14,722 bases of DNA from Acidobacteriaceae bacterium (GTDB lineage: Bacteria; Acidobacteriota; Terriglobia; Terriglobales; Acidobacteriaceae), in contig PLUJ01000125.1 in the NCBI GenBank assembly GCA_003165455.1, positions 1 through 14,722 on the forward strand, read 5' to 3'. Each line of letters begins with the position of its first letter. Within the stretch, counting starts at the first letter, position 1. The notes under the pieces are model-generated. The model did no database searches and had not been told where the DNA came from. It saw only the letters and a list, made by a program, of their open reading frames with translations. Shown in pieces: positions 1 to 7,107 of the stretch. A program made the translations under genes and the position numbers.

Positions 1-452
1 TCTCTTACTCCATCAATTTTCCTCACCCCTTGATCGGCAAGGAGACGTTTCAGGTCGAGCTGTCGAATGGAAGCTACCTGCGGAACCTCGCCGCCGCCCG
101 CACCTTCGGCTCCCGCGAGGACGAAAAAGCCATGCGCAATATGGGCCTGATCCGCGGTGCGTCGCGTGAGAACTGCATTGTGCTGACACGGGATGGAGTA
201 GAAAACGGTCCGCTGCGTTTCCCGGATGAATTCGTCCGGCACAAAGTTCTGGACCTGGTTGGCGACCTGGCGCTACTCGGCAAACCGATCCTGGGCAGGA
301 TCGTCGCCGACCGTGCCGGCCACGCCATGCACACCGCGCTGGTGTCCCGCATACTGCGCGATCAGACGTTGTGGGAAGAAGTCACGCAGCCGGATGAGGC
401 GGAAACAACAAACAGTTACAACACTCCGCTGACCGTCGGATCGTCACTCTGA
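1..452 (+). CDS. lpxC: UDP-3-O-acyl-N-acetylglucosamine deacetylase, C-terminal part (5' end outside window)
   Basis: LpxC is the zinc deacetylase that commits UDP-3-O-acyl-GlcNAc to lipid A synthesis in the cytoplasm. The frame is open to the left edge of the window, and the codons at 3-29 already read SYSINFPHP, a typical LpxC stretch, so the gene starts upstream; the TTG at 30 is not its start. Visible family signatures are ARTFGS, then RFPDEFVRHKVLDLVGDLALLG, split here as RFPDEFVRHK and VLDLVGDLALLG. In it, the His of RHK and the Asp of LDLVGD (H-x3-D) match two zinc ligands of the family. A later AGHAMHTAL carries the catalytic His. The usual C-terminus is followed by a short polar tail. 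The stop codon lies inside a 14-bp tandem duplication. The gene is convergent with the DUF4440 gene, which ends 35 bp away. The assignment is firm; only the 5' extent is unknown. Confidence 0.95.
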   Translation, partial: SYSINFPHPLIGKETFQVELSNGSYLRNLAAARTFGSREDEKAMRNMGLIRGASRENCIVLTRDGVENGPLRFPDEFVRHKVLDLVGDLALLGKPILGRIVADRAGHAMHTALVSRILRDQTLWEEVTQPDEAETTNSYNTPLTVGSSL

Positions 453-466
453 GATCGTCACTCTGA
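439..466. repeat. Perfect 14-bp tandem duplication over the lpxC stop codon
   Basis: GATCGTCACTCTGA occurs twice in direct succession (439-452 and 453-466). The first copy contains the lpxC stop TGA (450-452). The second copy lies just outside the gene. Without the duplication the protein would end at the same codon, so the event is neutral for the protein. Confidence 0.9.
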
Positions 467-487
467 CGTTCAAACGATAACGATTCG

Positions 488-967
488 TCATTTTGGAGAT
501 GGCGGGGCCGCCGCGGAAGTCTCGAGATTGTGCATCACCACAACCTCCCATCGGCCGTCATGTTTTTCCATCAGGAAGTTCAGCAGCCCTTCTCGCTCCG
601 GGCGGGGATTTCCTTGCGGATCCGTCGAGCCGGTCATCTTCCAGCGCACATCCACGGCCGCCACGTCTGGGCGAAGGAATCGCGTTTTAATGTCGGTATA
701 TTCCTGATGGCTTTTGCTGAACATGGTGGCGAATACGGGCGCGTGAAAAGCTTCTATCTTCGAGCGCCCACTGGCGCTCACGCCACGAACGTTGGTGAAA
801 TCAGCGTCTTCGGAAAACACTGCCGCAAAAGCCTTCGCATCATGATGGTTCCAGGCCTCCATAAATTGGTCCATCACCGCATGGATGGCGCGCTCATCTG
901 TCTCGGAGCTGTTCTGTGCGCTGAGTAAAAGCGGAAGCAAAAGAAAGCAAAATGCGATGACCCTCAT
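488..967 (-). CDS. Secreted SnoaL-like / DUF4440 (SgcJ/EcaC-type) protein
   Basis: This is a predicted exported protein of 159 residues. I chose the ATG at 967 because it is preceded by a strong GGGGAGGG Shine-Dalgarno and followed at once by a signal peptide (MRVIAFCFLLLPLLLSAQ). The open frame extends further upstream, but there it runs into dinB. The mature part reads as a NTF2-like cone-fold domain of the SnoaL/DUF4440 kind: an N-terminal helix with AIHAVMDQFMEAWNHHDAKA, then FSEDADFTNVRG, and a C-terminal GRWEVVVMHNLETS strand. Families of this type include enzymes, binding proteins and many members without a known function, so no reaction can be assigned. It lies 16 bp downstream of dinB on the same strand and is probably cotranscribed with it. 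It is convergent with lpxC. Confidence 0.8.
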   Translation of the reverse strand: MRVIAFCFLLLPLLLSAQNSSETDERAIHAVMDQFMEAWNHHDAKAFAAVFSEDADFTNVRGVSASGRSKIEAFHAPVFATMFSKSHQEYTDIKTRFLRPDVAAVDVRWKMTGSTDPQGNPRPEREGLLNFLMEKHDGRWEVVVMHNLETSAAAPPSPK

Positions 968-983
968 GGACCCTCCCCTACGT

Positions 984-1553
984 TCACAATCGCTTGCCGT
1001 TTGCGGCAAAATATTTCTTCTCCAGGATTCTGCGGTGGTGCAACTCATGCCCGGCAATAATGTAAGCCAGCGCGCGTACCGTCACTTCCTTCCCACTTGC
1101 CACTCCACGCCGCGCCCAAGCCGCTCCATCCAAATTCCTCAGCAGTGCCAGCGTTGCTCGCCGCACGGCGATAAAATCGTCCACCCAATCGGCGAGCATG
1201 CGATGCGCAAAAGGACCATTCCTCACGTAGTCATCCTGCTCAAAGCTCGCCAGTGGCGTGGCGTCGCCGCGCGCGATGCGTAACGCCCGGTACGCAAAGA
1301 TTCTCTCCGTGTCACATACATGACCGAGCACCTCCTTCGCGCTCCATTTTTCTGGCGCATAGCGGAAGTTGCCCTCATCCTCATCGCGTCCGCTAAGCAG
1401 CATCATGCTCTGTTTCCTTTGCTGATCCAGAGTGTCAAGAATGTCCTCGTCCTGCACCAGCGAAATGTAGCCAGCATAAAACGGTGCGTACTCGTCTGCC
1501 TGAGGCCGCGAGATAGTAAATGTAGAAGGGGAAACTTCGGTTGATTGTGGCAT
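984..1553 (-). CDS. DinB-superfamily metal-binding protein
   Basis: This is a 189-residue protein of the DinB/YfiT-like four-helix bundle superfamily. The sequence has the two characteristic histidine sites: LGHVCDTERIFAYRAL in the first half and the GHELHHRRIL motif near the C-terminus, which together usually bind a divalent metal. The stretch RYAPEKWSAKEVLGHV is also typical. Members include thiol-dependent transferases (bacillithiol or mycothiol S-transferases) and many proteins of unknown role; the substrate cannot be read from sequence. The start at 1553 is well supported by AAGGAG six bases upstream of the ATG. A TACTAT sequence on the minus strand (1575-1580) is a possible -10 with a poor -35. 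It is the first gene of a two-gene unit with the DUF4440 protein. Confidence 0.85.
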   Translation of the reverse strand: MPQSTEVSPSTFTISRPQADEYAPFYAGYISLVQDEDILDTLDQQRKQSMMLLSGRDEDEGNFRYAPEKWSAKEVLGHVCDTERIFAYRALRIARGDATPLASFEQDDYVRNGPFAHRMLADWVDDFIAVRRATLALLRNLDGAAWARRGVASGKEVTVRALAYIIAGHELHHRRILEKKYFAANGKRL

Positions 1554-1885
1554 CTTTAGCTCCTTGCCTGCCGGTACTATAGTAAAGACGCTTTAGAAAG
1601 ACTTTGGATAGAGAGCCCAGAGCATACTCCGGAAAGCTGTGGAAGGTAAATCCGAGGTTTGCATTTTCGGGAATCCTTTACACGGTCACAAAGCCAAAAT
1701 GGATCGCCGCCCAGATTTTCAGAGTTTCCTGGTGCCGCACGCGCCCGTACCACGCTAGGAAACATTGTTGAAAATAAAGCTTTTCCACAGTGCTCATTAT
1801 GAGACGACGGAGTACAATTCCATTTGGTCACGCAAGTGCGGCACGTGATCCCTAATCCCAACTAAGGAAAGGAACTTTGTAACCC
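1554..1885. other. Intergenic region between dinB and the bactofilin gene
   Basis: This is a 332-bp divergent spacer with no convincing gene; a 94-codon minus-strand frame here has no recognisable protein features. It must carry promoters for dinB (leftward) and the bactofilin (rightward). TTGAAA at 1768-1773 is a possible -35 for the bactofilin, but no good -10 follows at 16-18 bp. It contains an 8-bp inverted pair, CTGTGGAA (1637-1644) and TTCCACAG (1783-1790). The second is part of TTTTCCACA (1781-1789), which fits the general DnaA-box pattern TTWTNCACA. Confidence 0.5.
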
Positions 1886-2440
1886 ATGTGGAAGCCGACT
1901 AATCAGCCTCAGACCCCCGGACGCCCTGCCGAGCCGGAACGTCCCACCGTGCATACACCGAGCGCGCCAGTCATGACCACGGCGAACGAACCTGCCCCAA
2001 CGCCGCGTCCGGCGACCACCACCGCTGTTACCACCTCCGCGGACCAGGCTACCATCGGCAAGTCGCTCGTGATCAAGGGCGAGGTCACTGGTTCGGAGTC
2101 GCTCTACATCGACGGCCGCGTGGAAGGCTCCATCAGCCTGGCCGGCAATCGCGTCACCATCGGCCGCAACGGCGTAGTCTCTGCCAACATCAATGCCCGC
2201 GAAATCGTCGTCCTCGGCAAGGTCCGCGGTAATCTCACCGCCAGCGATCGCGTTGATATCCGCAGCGATGGTTCCCTCACCGGCGACGTTGTCGCAGCCC
2301 GCATCTCGATCGAAGACGGAGCATTCTTCAAGGGCGGCATCGATATCCGCAAAGGCGGCCAGCCTAACACTCAAAAGCCAAACGGCAAGGACGAGGGCGT
2401 GCCCGCCTCCGAGCCCGCCGCAATCGGCGCACGAGCGTAG
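1886..2440 (+). CDS. Bactofilin (polymer-forming cytoskeletal protein)
   Basis: This is a 184-residue bactofilin (DUF583). Bactofilins self-assemble without nucleotide into filaments and act in cell shape, envelope attachment or chromosome positioning. The layout is standard: a disordered Pro/Thr-rich N-terminus (about residues 1-52), a central right-handed beta-helix domain (about 55-155) and a short polar tail. The domain starts with ATIGKSLVIKGEVTGSE and contains LYIDGRVEGSISL, RVTIGRNGVVSANI, IVVLGKVRGNL and the closing RISIEDGAFFKGGIDI, each a turn of the helix built on small and aliphatic residues. A purine-rich AAGGAAAGGAA about 11 bases before the ATG is an acceptable but distant ribosome site. 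An antisense frame of similar length is a codon-bias shadow. Confidence 0.93.
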   Translation: MWKPTNQPQTPGRPAEPERPTVHTPSAPVMTTANEPAPTPRPATTTAVTTSADQATIGKSLVIKGEVTGSESLYIDGRVEGSISLAGNRVTIGRNGVVSANINAREIVVLGKVRGNLTASDRVDIRSDGSLTGDVVAARISIEDGAFFKGGIDIRKGGQPNTQKPNGKDEGVPASEPAAIGARA

Positions 2441-2710
2441 CTAGCTCATGCCGTATCACGGCCGAGGCTAGGTTCGTGCTAACGCATGGATCGAAGACCG
2501 AAGAAGTCTCCCACAGGAGATTTCCGCACGAAGCTTAAACTTAAGAAGATCAGCGGCGGATCGTGGCGACAGCCACTGTCCGCCGTCAATATTTTGTCTG
2601 AGCATTTACAGGCGAGCTCGATAGTAGTAGCACGCCACCTGCACCATCGACTGCGCGAATCGCCTGCCGCCACCGTTCGGCACCAGATGCATGGTCCGGG
2701 CAAGGAATTT
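2441..2710. other. Convergent intergenic spacer (bactofilin / gyrB)
   Basis: This is 270 bp between the convergent ends of the bactofilin gene and gyrB. Frames in it on both strands look non-coding. A small hairpin TCTCC-CACA-GGAGA (2507-2520) followed by TTT may help end bactofilin transcription, but it is short. Nothing else was recognised. Confidence 0.4.
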
Positions 2711-5377
2711 CTAGATATCCAAATTCTTCACATCCAGCGCATTCTCTTCGATAAACTTGCGCCGCGCTTCCACATCCTCACCCATCAGCGTGGTAAAGAT
2801 GGTTTCGCACTCAGCGATATCTTCCAGCTTCACCGATAACAAAGTTCGCCGCTCTGGATCCATCGTCGTCTCCCACAACTGCGGAGCGGTCATCTCGCCG
2901 AGTCCTTTGTAGCGCTGAATGATGTAACCCTTCTTGCCCTGTTCAAGAACGTAGTCGAAGAGTTCGCGCAGGGAAGCGTTACCAAACGCGTTCTCCCCAT
3001 CACTGTGTACCGCCTTCGGACTTTCCTCGTTTCCCTCTTCCTCCTCATCGGAGGCCGCTTCGGCCGACCCCTTCTTAGGCTGCTGTTTGACCTCCACTAC
3101 ATACGGAGGCTCCAGGTATTGCTCGATCAGTTTGAACTTCGCGGTCAGCTGACGGCATTCCGCAGTGGACACCAGTTCCCAGTTGATGATGTGCTCCGCG
3201 CCCTGCGAATCCACATACCGCACTTCCCACAAATTATGCTCTTCGTCGAAGCGGCTCTCAATTTCCTTGAGTGGCTGGCGCGAATTTCGCTCCCCGTCCA
3301 GGCGGCTGACAACGCCGGTTACCTTCCGCTCTTTCTGCAAGCGGTTCAGCTCTTTCTCCAGCTTCTCGATCTTTTTCGGCAGCGTCTTCTTGTCGCCCTC
3401 AAAATCGGCATGCTTTGAAAGATCCAGCCTGGGCAGCAATTCCGTAATCGCATCATCGCGGAGCCGCTTGTTTACCTTGTCGAAGAAATTCAGATACTCC
3501 TTCAACACACTCATGAATTTCGTCAGGTTCGCGCCTTCGAGCTTGGCTGCGCCCTCCCCGTAACGCACAACCAATCCATCCGCCGCACGCTTCAGCATGA
3601 CTTTGTCGAAGGCATCGTCGTCTTTGATGTACTGCATCGACTTGCCCTTCTTGATCGAATACAGCGGCGGCTGCGCGATAAACACATTTCCCCGCTTGAT
3701 CAGTTCCTGCATATGTCTGAAGAAGAATGTTAGGAGCAGGGTGCGGATGTGCGACCCGTCCACGTCGGCATCGGTCATCAAAATGATTTTGCCGTACCGC
3801 ACCTTCGTCGGATCGAAATCGTCTTTCGCAATGCCGGTACCCAGAGCGGTGATCATCGCCCGAATTTCTTCGTGCGCCAGCATCTTGTCGTAGCGGGCTT
3901 TTTCGACGTTGAGAATTTTTCCCTTCAGCGGCAGAATTGCCTGGAAACGGCGGTCGCGCCCCTGCTTCGCCGTTCCACCTGCGGATTCACCCTCAACCAG
4001 AAATAATTCGCAGCGGTTCGGATCGCGCTCCGAACAATCCGCTAACTTGCCCGGCAGTCCGCCGGAATCGAGCGCTCCCTTGCGCCGCGTTAGATCCCGC
4101 GCCTTGCGCGCCGCTTCGCGCGCCCGCGCCGCGTCGACAGCCTTGTTGATAATCTTTTTCGCTACGGTCGCATTCTGTTCGAAAAACGCTCCCAGCCGCT
4201 CGTTGATGAACGCCTGCACCACGCCGGCAATATCCGAATTCAGCTTGCCCTTGGTCTGCCCTTCAAATTGCGGCTGCGACAGCTTTACGCTAATTACCGC
4301 CACCAGGCCTTCGCGCACGTCATCGCCGGTCAGATTTTCTTTCACATCTTTGAACAGGCCCATCTGCTGCCCGGCGTAGTTGATGGTCCGCGTCAATGCC
4401 ATGCGGAATCCCGAAAGATGCGTTCCGCCATCGGCCGTGTTGATGTTGTTGGCGAAGCTGAATACCGACTCCGAATATCCGTCGTTGTACTGCAGCCCGA
4501 TCTCCATGGCCACGCCGCTGCGCTCCGCTTCCATGTAGATGGGCTTCTCGTGCAACACCTGCTTGCCACGATTCAGATGCTTGATGAACTCCGCGATGCC
4601 GCCGTTGTACTTGAATTCGGAGTGCTTCGGCTCGCCGGTCTTCGCATCCGTCGCGCGCTCGTCGGTTAACGTGATGACCAGTCCTTTGTTCAGGAACGCC
4701 AACTCGCGAAGCCGTTGCGCCAGCGTGTCGTAGTTGTACTCAGTCGCGGTAAAAATACTTCGATCCGGCAGGAAATGAACTTTGGTTCCACGCCGCTTCG
4801 CCGCGCCCACCTTCTTCATCTTGCTGGTCGGGTCGCCTTTCGAATACGTCTGCTCCCAGGTCGCGCCATCGCGCCAGATTTCCAGTTCAAGTTCTTCACT
4901 CAGCGCGTTCACGCAAGACACGCCAACCCCATGCAGCCCGCCCGAAACTTTATACGTCGACGAATCGAATTTACCTCCGGCATGCAGCGTGGTCATCACC
5001 ACCTGCGCCGCTGAAATCTTCTCGCCGTCGATCAGCATGTCGTCGACAGGAATGCCGCGCCCGTCGTCCACCACGGTGACGCTGTTGTCGAGGTGAATCG
5101 TGGCTTCAATCTTGGTGGCGAACCCAGCCAGCGCCTCGTCCACCGAGTTGTCGACCACCTCATACACCAGGTGATGCAACCCAAGCTCGCCGGTCGACCC
5201 GATGTACATCGCTGGGCGTTTGCGCACCGCTTCCATCCCGCCCAGCACCTTGATTGAATCGGCGTTATAGTCGTTCTTGCCGTCGCCATTATTCCCGGCA
5301 ATTGGCGCGACAATGCCCTTGTTCTTCGCGTCTACAATGTCAGTATTGATTGCGGTATTGATTTCTTTAGTGGCCAT
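2711..5377 (-). CDS. gyrB: DNA gyrase subunit B
   Basis: This is the ATPase subunit of DNA gyrase (888 residues), which works with GyrA to introduce negative supercoils. The GHKL ATPase domain is complete: LHHLVYEVVDNSVDEALAG (catalytic Glu about 73, Mg-binding Asn about 77), VVDDGRGIP (about 102-110), SGGLHGVGVSCVNALS and the QTK loop (Lys about 376). The TOPRIM domain has LVEGESAGG (Glu about 463) and TDADVDGSHIRT (Asp 536, 538, 540). RYKGLGEMTAPQLWETTMDP and a C-terminal NLDI mark it as GyrB rather than ParE. An insert of about 230 residues (575-810) interrupts TOPRIM, as in many Gram-negative GyrBs, and includes an acidic low-complexity stretch (DEEEEGNEE). I chose the ATG at 5377, with GGAG just upstream. 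The frame continues 31 codons further without family similarity. The 40 residues before SIKVL are an Asn/Asp-rich extension. Confidence 0.97.
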   Translation of the reverse strand: MATKEINTAINTDIVDAKNKGIVAPIAGNNGDGKNDYNADSIKVLGGMEAVRKRPAMYIGSTGELGLHHLVYEVVDNSVDEALAGFATKIEATIHLDNSVTVVDDGRGIPVDDMLIDGEKISAAQVVMTTLHAGGKFDSSTYKVSGGLHGVGVSCVNALSEELELEIWRDGATWEQTYSKGDPTSKMKKVGAAKRRGTKVHFLPDRSIFTATEYNYDTLAQRLRELAFLNKGLVITLTDERATDAKTGEPKHSEFKYNGGIAEFIKHLNRGKQVLHEKPIYMEAERSGVAMEIGLQYNDGYSESVFSFANNINTADGGTHLSGFRMALTRTINYAGQQMGLFKDVKENLTGDDVREGLVAVISVKLSQPQFEGQTKGKLNSDIAGVVQAFINERLGAFFEQNATVAKKIINKAVDAARAREAARKARDLTRRKGALDSGGLPGKLADCSERDPNRCELFLVEGESAGGTAKQGRDRRFQAILPLKGKILNVEKARYDKMLAHEEIRAMITALGTGIAKDDFDPTKVRYGKIILMTDADVDGSHIRTLLLTFFFRHMQELIKRGNVFIAQPPLYSIKKGKSMQYIKDDDAFDKVMLKRAADGLVVRYGEGAAKLEGANLTKFMSVLKEYLNFFDKVNKRLRDDAITELLPRLDLSKHADFEGDKKTLPKKIEKLEKELNRLQKERKVTGVVSRLDGERNSRQPLKEIESRFDEEHNLWEVRYVDSQGAEHIINWELVSTAECRQLTAKFKLIEQYLEPPYVVEVKQQPKKGSAEAASDEEEEGNEESPKAVHSDGENAFGNASLRELFDYVLEQGKKGYIIQRYKGLGEMTAPQLWETTMDPERRTLLSVKLEDIAECETIFTTLMGEDVEARRKFIEENALDVKNLDI

Positions 5378-5528
5378 GAAGCTCCGCGGGAGAGTGCCCC
5401 GAACTTTTCTAGAACCGAGCCAGATACGAGCCGAAAATATGCCTTCAGGCCGAACTCGAACTGCGCCCACGAATCGACTTCAAGTGATTGAAATGTCTTA
5501 TACTTAGGTTCGTTCGGCGATTAGTGAA

Positions 5529-5537
5529 ATTATACCA
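5529..5537 (-). promoter_or_regulatory. Extended -10 promoter, probably for gyrB
   Basis: Read on the minus strand this is TGGTATAAT, a perfect extended -10 (TGnTATAAT). No good -35 is present at 17 bp, which extended -10 promoters can tolerate. Transcription would begin near 5522, giving gyrB a 5' leader of about 145 bases. A second, weaker TATAAG lies at 5497-5502. Confidence 0.5.
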
Positions 5538-5659
5538 TGCATTGGTGGGTTTTTTCGAAGCGAGGGAAGGCCGGAATCGTGGCAGTTAGCATCGTTTGGG
5601 GACGAGAGAATCTGGCATTTTCGGGTGCATTTGTCACTTCTCCTTCCGCCGGTTATATG

Positions 5660-5668
5660 TGCTACAAT
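5660..5668 (+). promoter_or_regulatory. Extended -10 promoter of the toxin-antitoxin pair
   Basis: TGCTACAAT matches the extended -10 pattern TGnTATAAT at all but one base. Transcription would start near 5675, about 24 bases before the antitoxin ATG at 5699. That placement excludes the upstream in-frame ATGs at 5537 and 5675 as useful starts. An alternative overlapping promoter is TTGTCA (5631-5636) with TATATG (5654-5659) at a 17-bp spacing. Confidence 0.5.
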
Positions 5669-5672
5669 TGTA
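5663..5672. promoter_or_regulatory. Palindromic putative operator over the -10 box
   Basis: TACAATTGTA is a perfect 10-bp palindrome. It includes the whole -10 hexamer TACAAT of the preceding promoter. Type II antitoxins usually repress their own promoter by binding such palindromes, so autoregulation is a natural inference; binding itself is not shown. Confidence 0.4.
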
Positions 5673-5698
5673 CGATGTCTGTGCTACGGAGAATCCGT

Positions 5699-6004
5699 AT
5701 GACAAAGCTTGCCGTTCGTCCCGCAAAACGAGAGCGCCGGCGTTCCTATTTCCGTCCAGACAAGTTTAAAGAGTTGCTGGTTATGGCTGAGCGCGAGGGT
5801 TTGCTTGGCGGTGGCCGCACACAAGTTGTTCGCGGCCGGATGCCCGAAGCGCTTGTCGCCCAGGCCAAGAAACGAACCGGGATCAAGTCGGATACGGACC
5901 TCATCGAAGTCGCGCTCGCCAATATCGCTGTGGGAGACGACTACGCCGAATGGCTGCTTTCCCGTCAGGGTACGGTCGATCCGGAGGTCGATCTTGAGTT
6001 CTGA
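5699..6004 (+). CDS. Putative VapB-type antitoxin
   Basis: This is a 101-residue protein encoded just ahead of a PIN-domain toxin. I do not recognise the family with certainty. What can be seen: a very basic N-terminus (KLAVRPAKRERRRSYF), a middle helix (FKELLVMAEREGLLGGG), then QVVRGRMPEALVAQAKKRTG-IKSDTDLIEVALANI, a strand-helix-helix pattern like a ribbon-helix-helix DNA-binding motif. An acidic tail follows (DDYAEWLLSRQGTVDPEVDLEF), as expected of a toxin-neutralising segment. The ATG at 5699 is chosen because GGAG lies seven bases upstream and the likely transcript starts near 5675; an in-frame ATG at 5675 would leave no leader. The gene overlaps the toxin start by 11 bp. The role is inferred from size, layout and partner. 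Confidence 0.7.
   Translation: MTKLAVRPAKRERRRSYFRPDKFKELLVMAEREGLLGGGRTQVVRGRMPEALVAQAKKRTGIKSDTDLIEVALANIAVGDDYAEWLLSRQGTVDPEVDLEF
5983..5987 (+). promoter_or_regulatory. Shine-Dalgarno deciding the toxin's TTG start
   Basis: A perfect GGAGG lies six bases before the TTG at 5994, inside the last codons of the antitoxin. It fixes the toxin start in a frame with no suitable ATG, and it implies translational coupling to the antitoxin. Confidence 0.75.
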
Positions 6005-6557
6005 GTTATGGCGTAGCCTTCGACGCTACAAGCCAGAAAAACACGCTCGGCCGCTCCAGCGACGAACCGACTCCGAACTGGACTTCCTCGAAACGATCAA
6101 AACCAGACCTGCCAAACTTCTATACGACACGACTGTTTACATCGACGTCCTTCAACACCATTTCCCGGAAACCGGCAAGCTGATGTTGCGAGCGGTAGAG
6201 GCGTGGCATTCTCCGGTGACAGAAGCGGAGTTGGCCTCAGCCGTTGGTTTGCTCGATCCATCTCATCCTAAGACGCCACAGTTAATTGCCGAGATTGCCG
6301 GTGTCATCGACCAGCGACCGACACAGCGGACCATTGCTCCTGATATGGTTGTCTGGCGCGAAGCAGGGATTCTCTCCGGCATCTTGGCACGCTTGCAAGG
6401 CTTCGACAAGGTTCAGCGGCGGCGCCTGATGAATGACGCCCTGTTATTCGTAACCGCAAGGCGGCACGGTTGCACGCTGCTGACGCGAAATCTCAGCGAT
6501 TTTGATTTGATGCAGCAGTTGGAGCCGGCGGGGAGAGTGTTGTTCTATCGGACCTGA
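5994..6557 (+). CDS. PIN-domain toxin (VapC-like ribonuclease)
   Basis: This is a 187-residue PIN-domain protein, probably a metal-dependent ribonuclease toxin. The acidic active-site residues are in place: LLYDTTVYID (Asp about 45), TEAELAS (Glu 77/79), MNDALLFVTA (Asp about 148) and LLTRNLSDFDLM (Asp about 169). The start is TTG at 5994 with GGAGG six bases upstream; it overlaps the antitoxin stop by 11 bp, typical of VapBC pairs. The protein is longer than the usual 130-residue VapC, because about 40 basic, polar residues precede the PIN core. A longer open frame reaches back to 5709, but that part merely overlaps the antitoxin out of frame. VapC toxins commonly cut tRNA or rRNA; the target here cannot be inferred. 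The cassette is followed by a terminator-like hairpin. Confidence 0.82.
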   Translation: MSSELWRSLRRYKPEKHARPLQRRTDSELDFLETIKTRPAKLLYDTTVYIDVLQHHFPETGKLMLRAVEAWHSPVTEAELASAVGLLDPSHPKTPQLIAEIAGVIDQRPTQRTIAPDMVVWREAGILSGILARLQGFDKVQRRRLMNDALLFVTARRHGCTLLTRNLSDFDLMQQLEPAGRVLFYRT

Positions 6558-6646
6558 AATTGGGCGCGCTTGGACACTAAAGTTCTTTGGCAATTCACGC
6601 GCCGCGTTTATCATGGTAAGTGTTTCGCGGACGCCGTTTAGTATCT

Positions 6647-6681
6647 CGAAGCCCCGAGCGCTACTCGGGGCTTCGGCTTTT
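6647..6681 (+). terminator. Rho-independent-like terminator after the toxin gene
   Basis: A perfect 12-bp stem, CGAAGCCCCGAG (6647-6658) and CTCGGGGCTTCG (6664-6675), closes a five-base loop. It is followed by GCTTTT. The stem is strong but the T tract is short. It lies 90 bp past the toxin stop. Confidence 0.6.
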
Positions 6682-6936
6682 GGGAGGGCTCCGTCTGTTC
6701 CCTACATTTCCGCCTGACTCATGCCTTCCCCCACGTTCAACGGCATCTCGTTCGAGGCAATAGAGATGGTTCAGGAGAAGAAACTCCGATAGCAGTTCCC
6801 CGGAGTGTGTCCGCAACTCTCTGTGCGCCCGCCGATTGCGACACGCACCATACGTCCCGAGAAAGAGCTGCATCCGCGCGGCTCGTTCGTCGGCCGGACA
6901 GCCGAGGGCGGCTGTGCCTACATTACGGCAGACTCA

Positions 6937-6951
6937 GCGGCTGAAAGCCGC
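6937..6951. repeat. GAA-loop hairpin, copy 1
   Basis: GCGGCT-GAA-AGCCGC is a perfect 6-bp stem with a three-base GAA loop. It belongs with the hairpin at 6971-6991, which has the same loop closed by a T-A pair. The set looks like a REP-type dispersed element. Confidence 0.6.
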
Positions 6952-6970
6952 ATCGGTTCGGCTGCCCTAC

Positions 6971-6991
6971 GGCACGAGTGAAACTCGTGCC
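6971..6991. repeat. GAA-loop hairpin, copy 2
   Basis: GGCACGAGT-GAA-ACTCGTGCC is a perfect 9-bp stem with the same T-GAA-A apex as the hairpin 20 bp to its left. No T tract follows, so it is unlikely to be a simple terminator. Confidence 0.65.
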
Positions 6992-7098
6992 CTTCCCGAT
7001 CTGCCCGACGCAGTCCGACGAATCTTGGAGTCGGCAGCGGCAGAGGTTTCAATTTCCGGCACCTCGGAAGCTCTGACCACCATCTAACCTCACAGCCC

Positions 7099-7107
7099 TG
7101 ATAAAAT
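7099..7107 (+). promoter_or_regulatory. Candidate extended -10 promoter for hpnH
   Basis: TGATAAAAT matches the extended -10 pattern TGnTATAAT at all but one base. The implied start is near 7114, just before AGGAG (7115-7119). That ribosome site is 14 bases from the hpnH ATG, longer than usual. No -35 is evident. Confidence 0.4.

Noticed and set aside
1577..1861. 94-codon minus-strand frame upstream of the bactofilin
   Set aside because: No recognisable domain, biased toward Cys and Ser, no ribosome site; it spans a divergent promoter region.
1862..2374. 170-codon minus-strand frame over the bactofilin gene
   Set aside because: It is exactly antisense to the bactofilin. Its Asp/Ala/Gly-rich composition is what the opposite strand of that gene would give.
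5378..5470. 31-codon upstream extension of gyrB
   Set aside because: The extension has no GyrB similarity, and a ribosome site precedes the ATG at 5377.
5537..5698. Upstream in-frame starts of the antitoxin (ATG at 5537 and 5675)
   Set aside because: They lie before or at the predicted transcript start. The ATG at 5699 has GGAG at the right distance.
6721..6789. Small plus-strand frame MPSPTFNGISFEAIEMVQEK...
   Set aside because: It looks mildly protein-like, but it is only 22 codons long with no ribosome site and no recognised family.
6661..6873. 70-codon minus-strand frame
   Set aside because: It overlaps the terminator-like hairpin and shows no domain or ribosome site. A degraded gene fragment cannot be excluded.
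6836..7087. 83-codon plus-strand frame
   Set aside because: It runs through both GAA-loop hairpins, so its sequence is that of the repeats.
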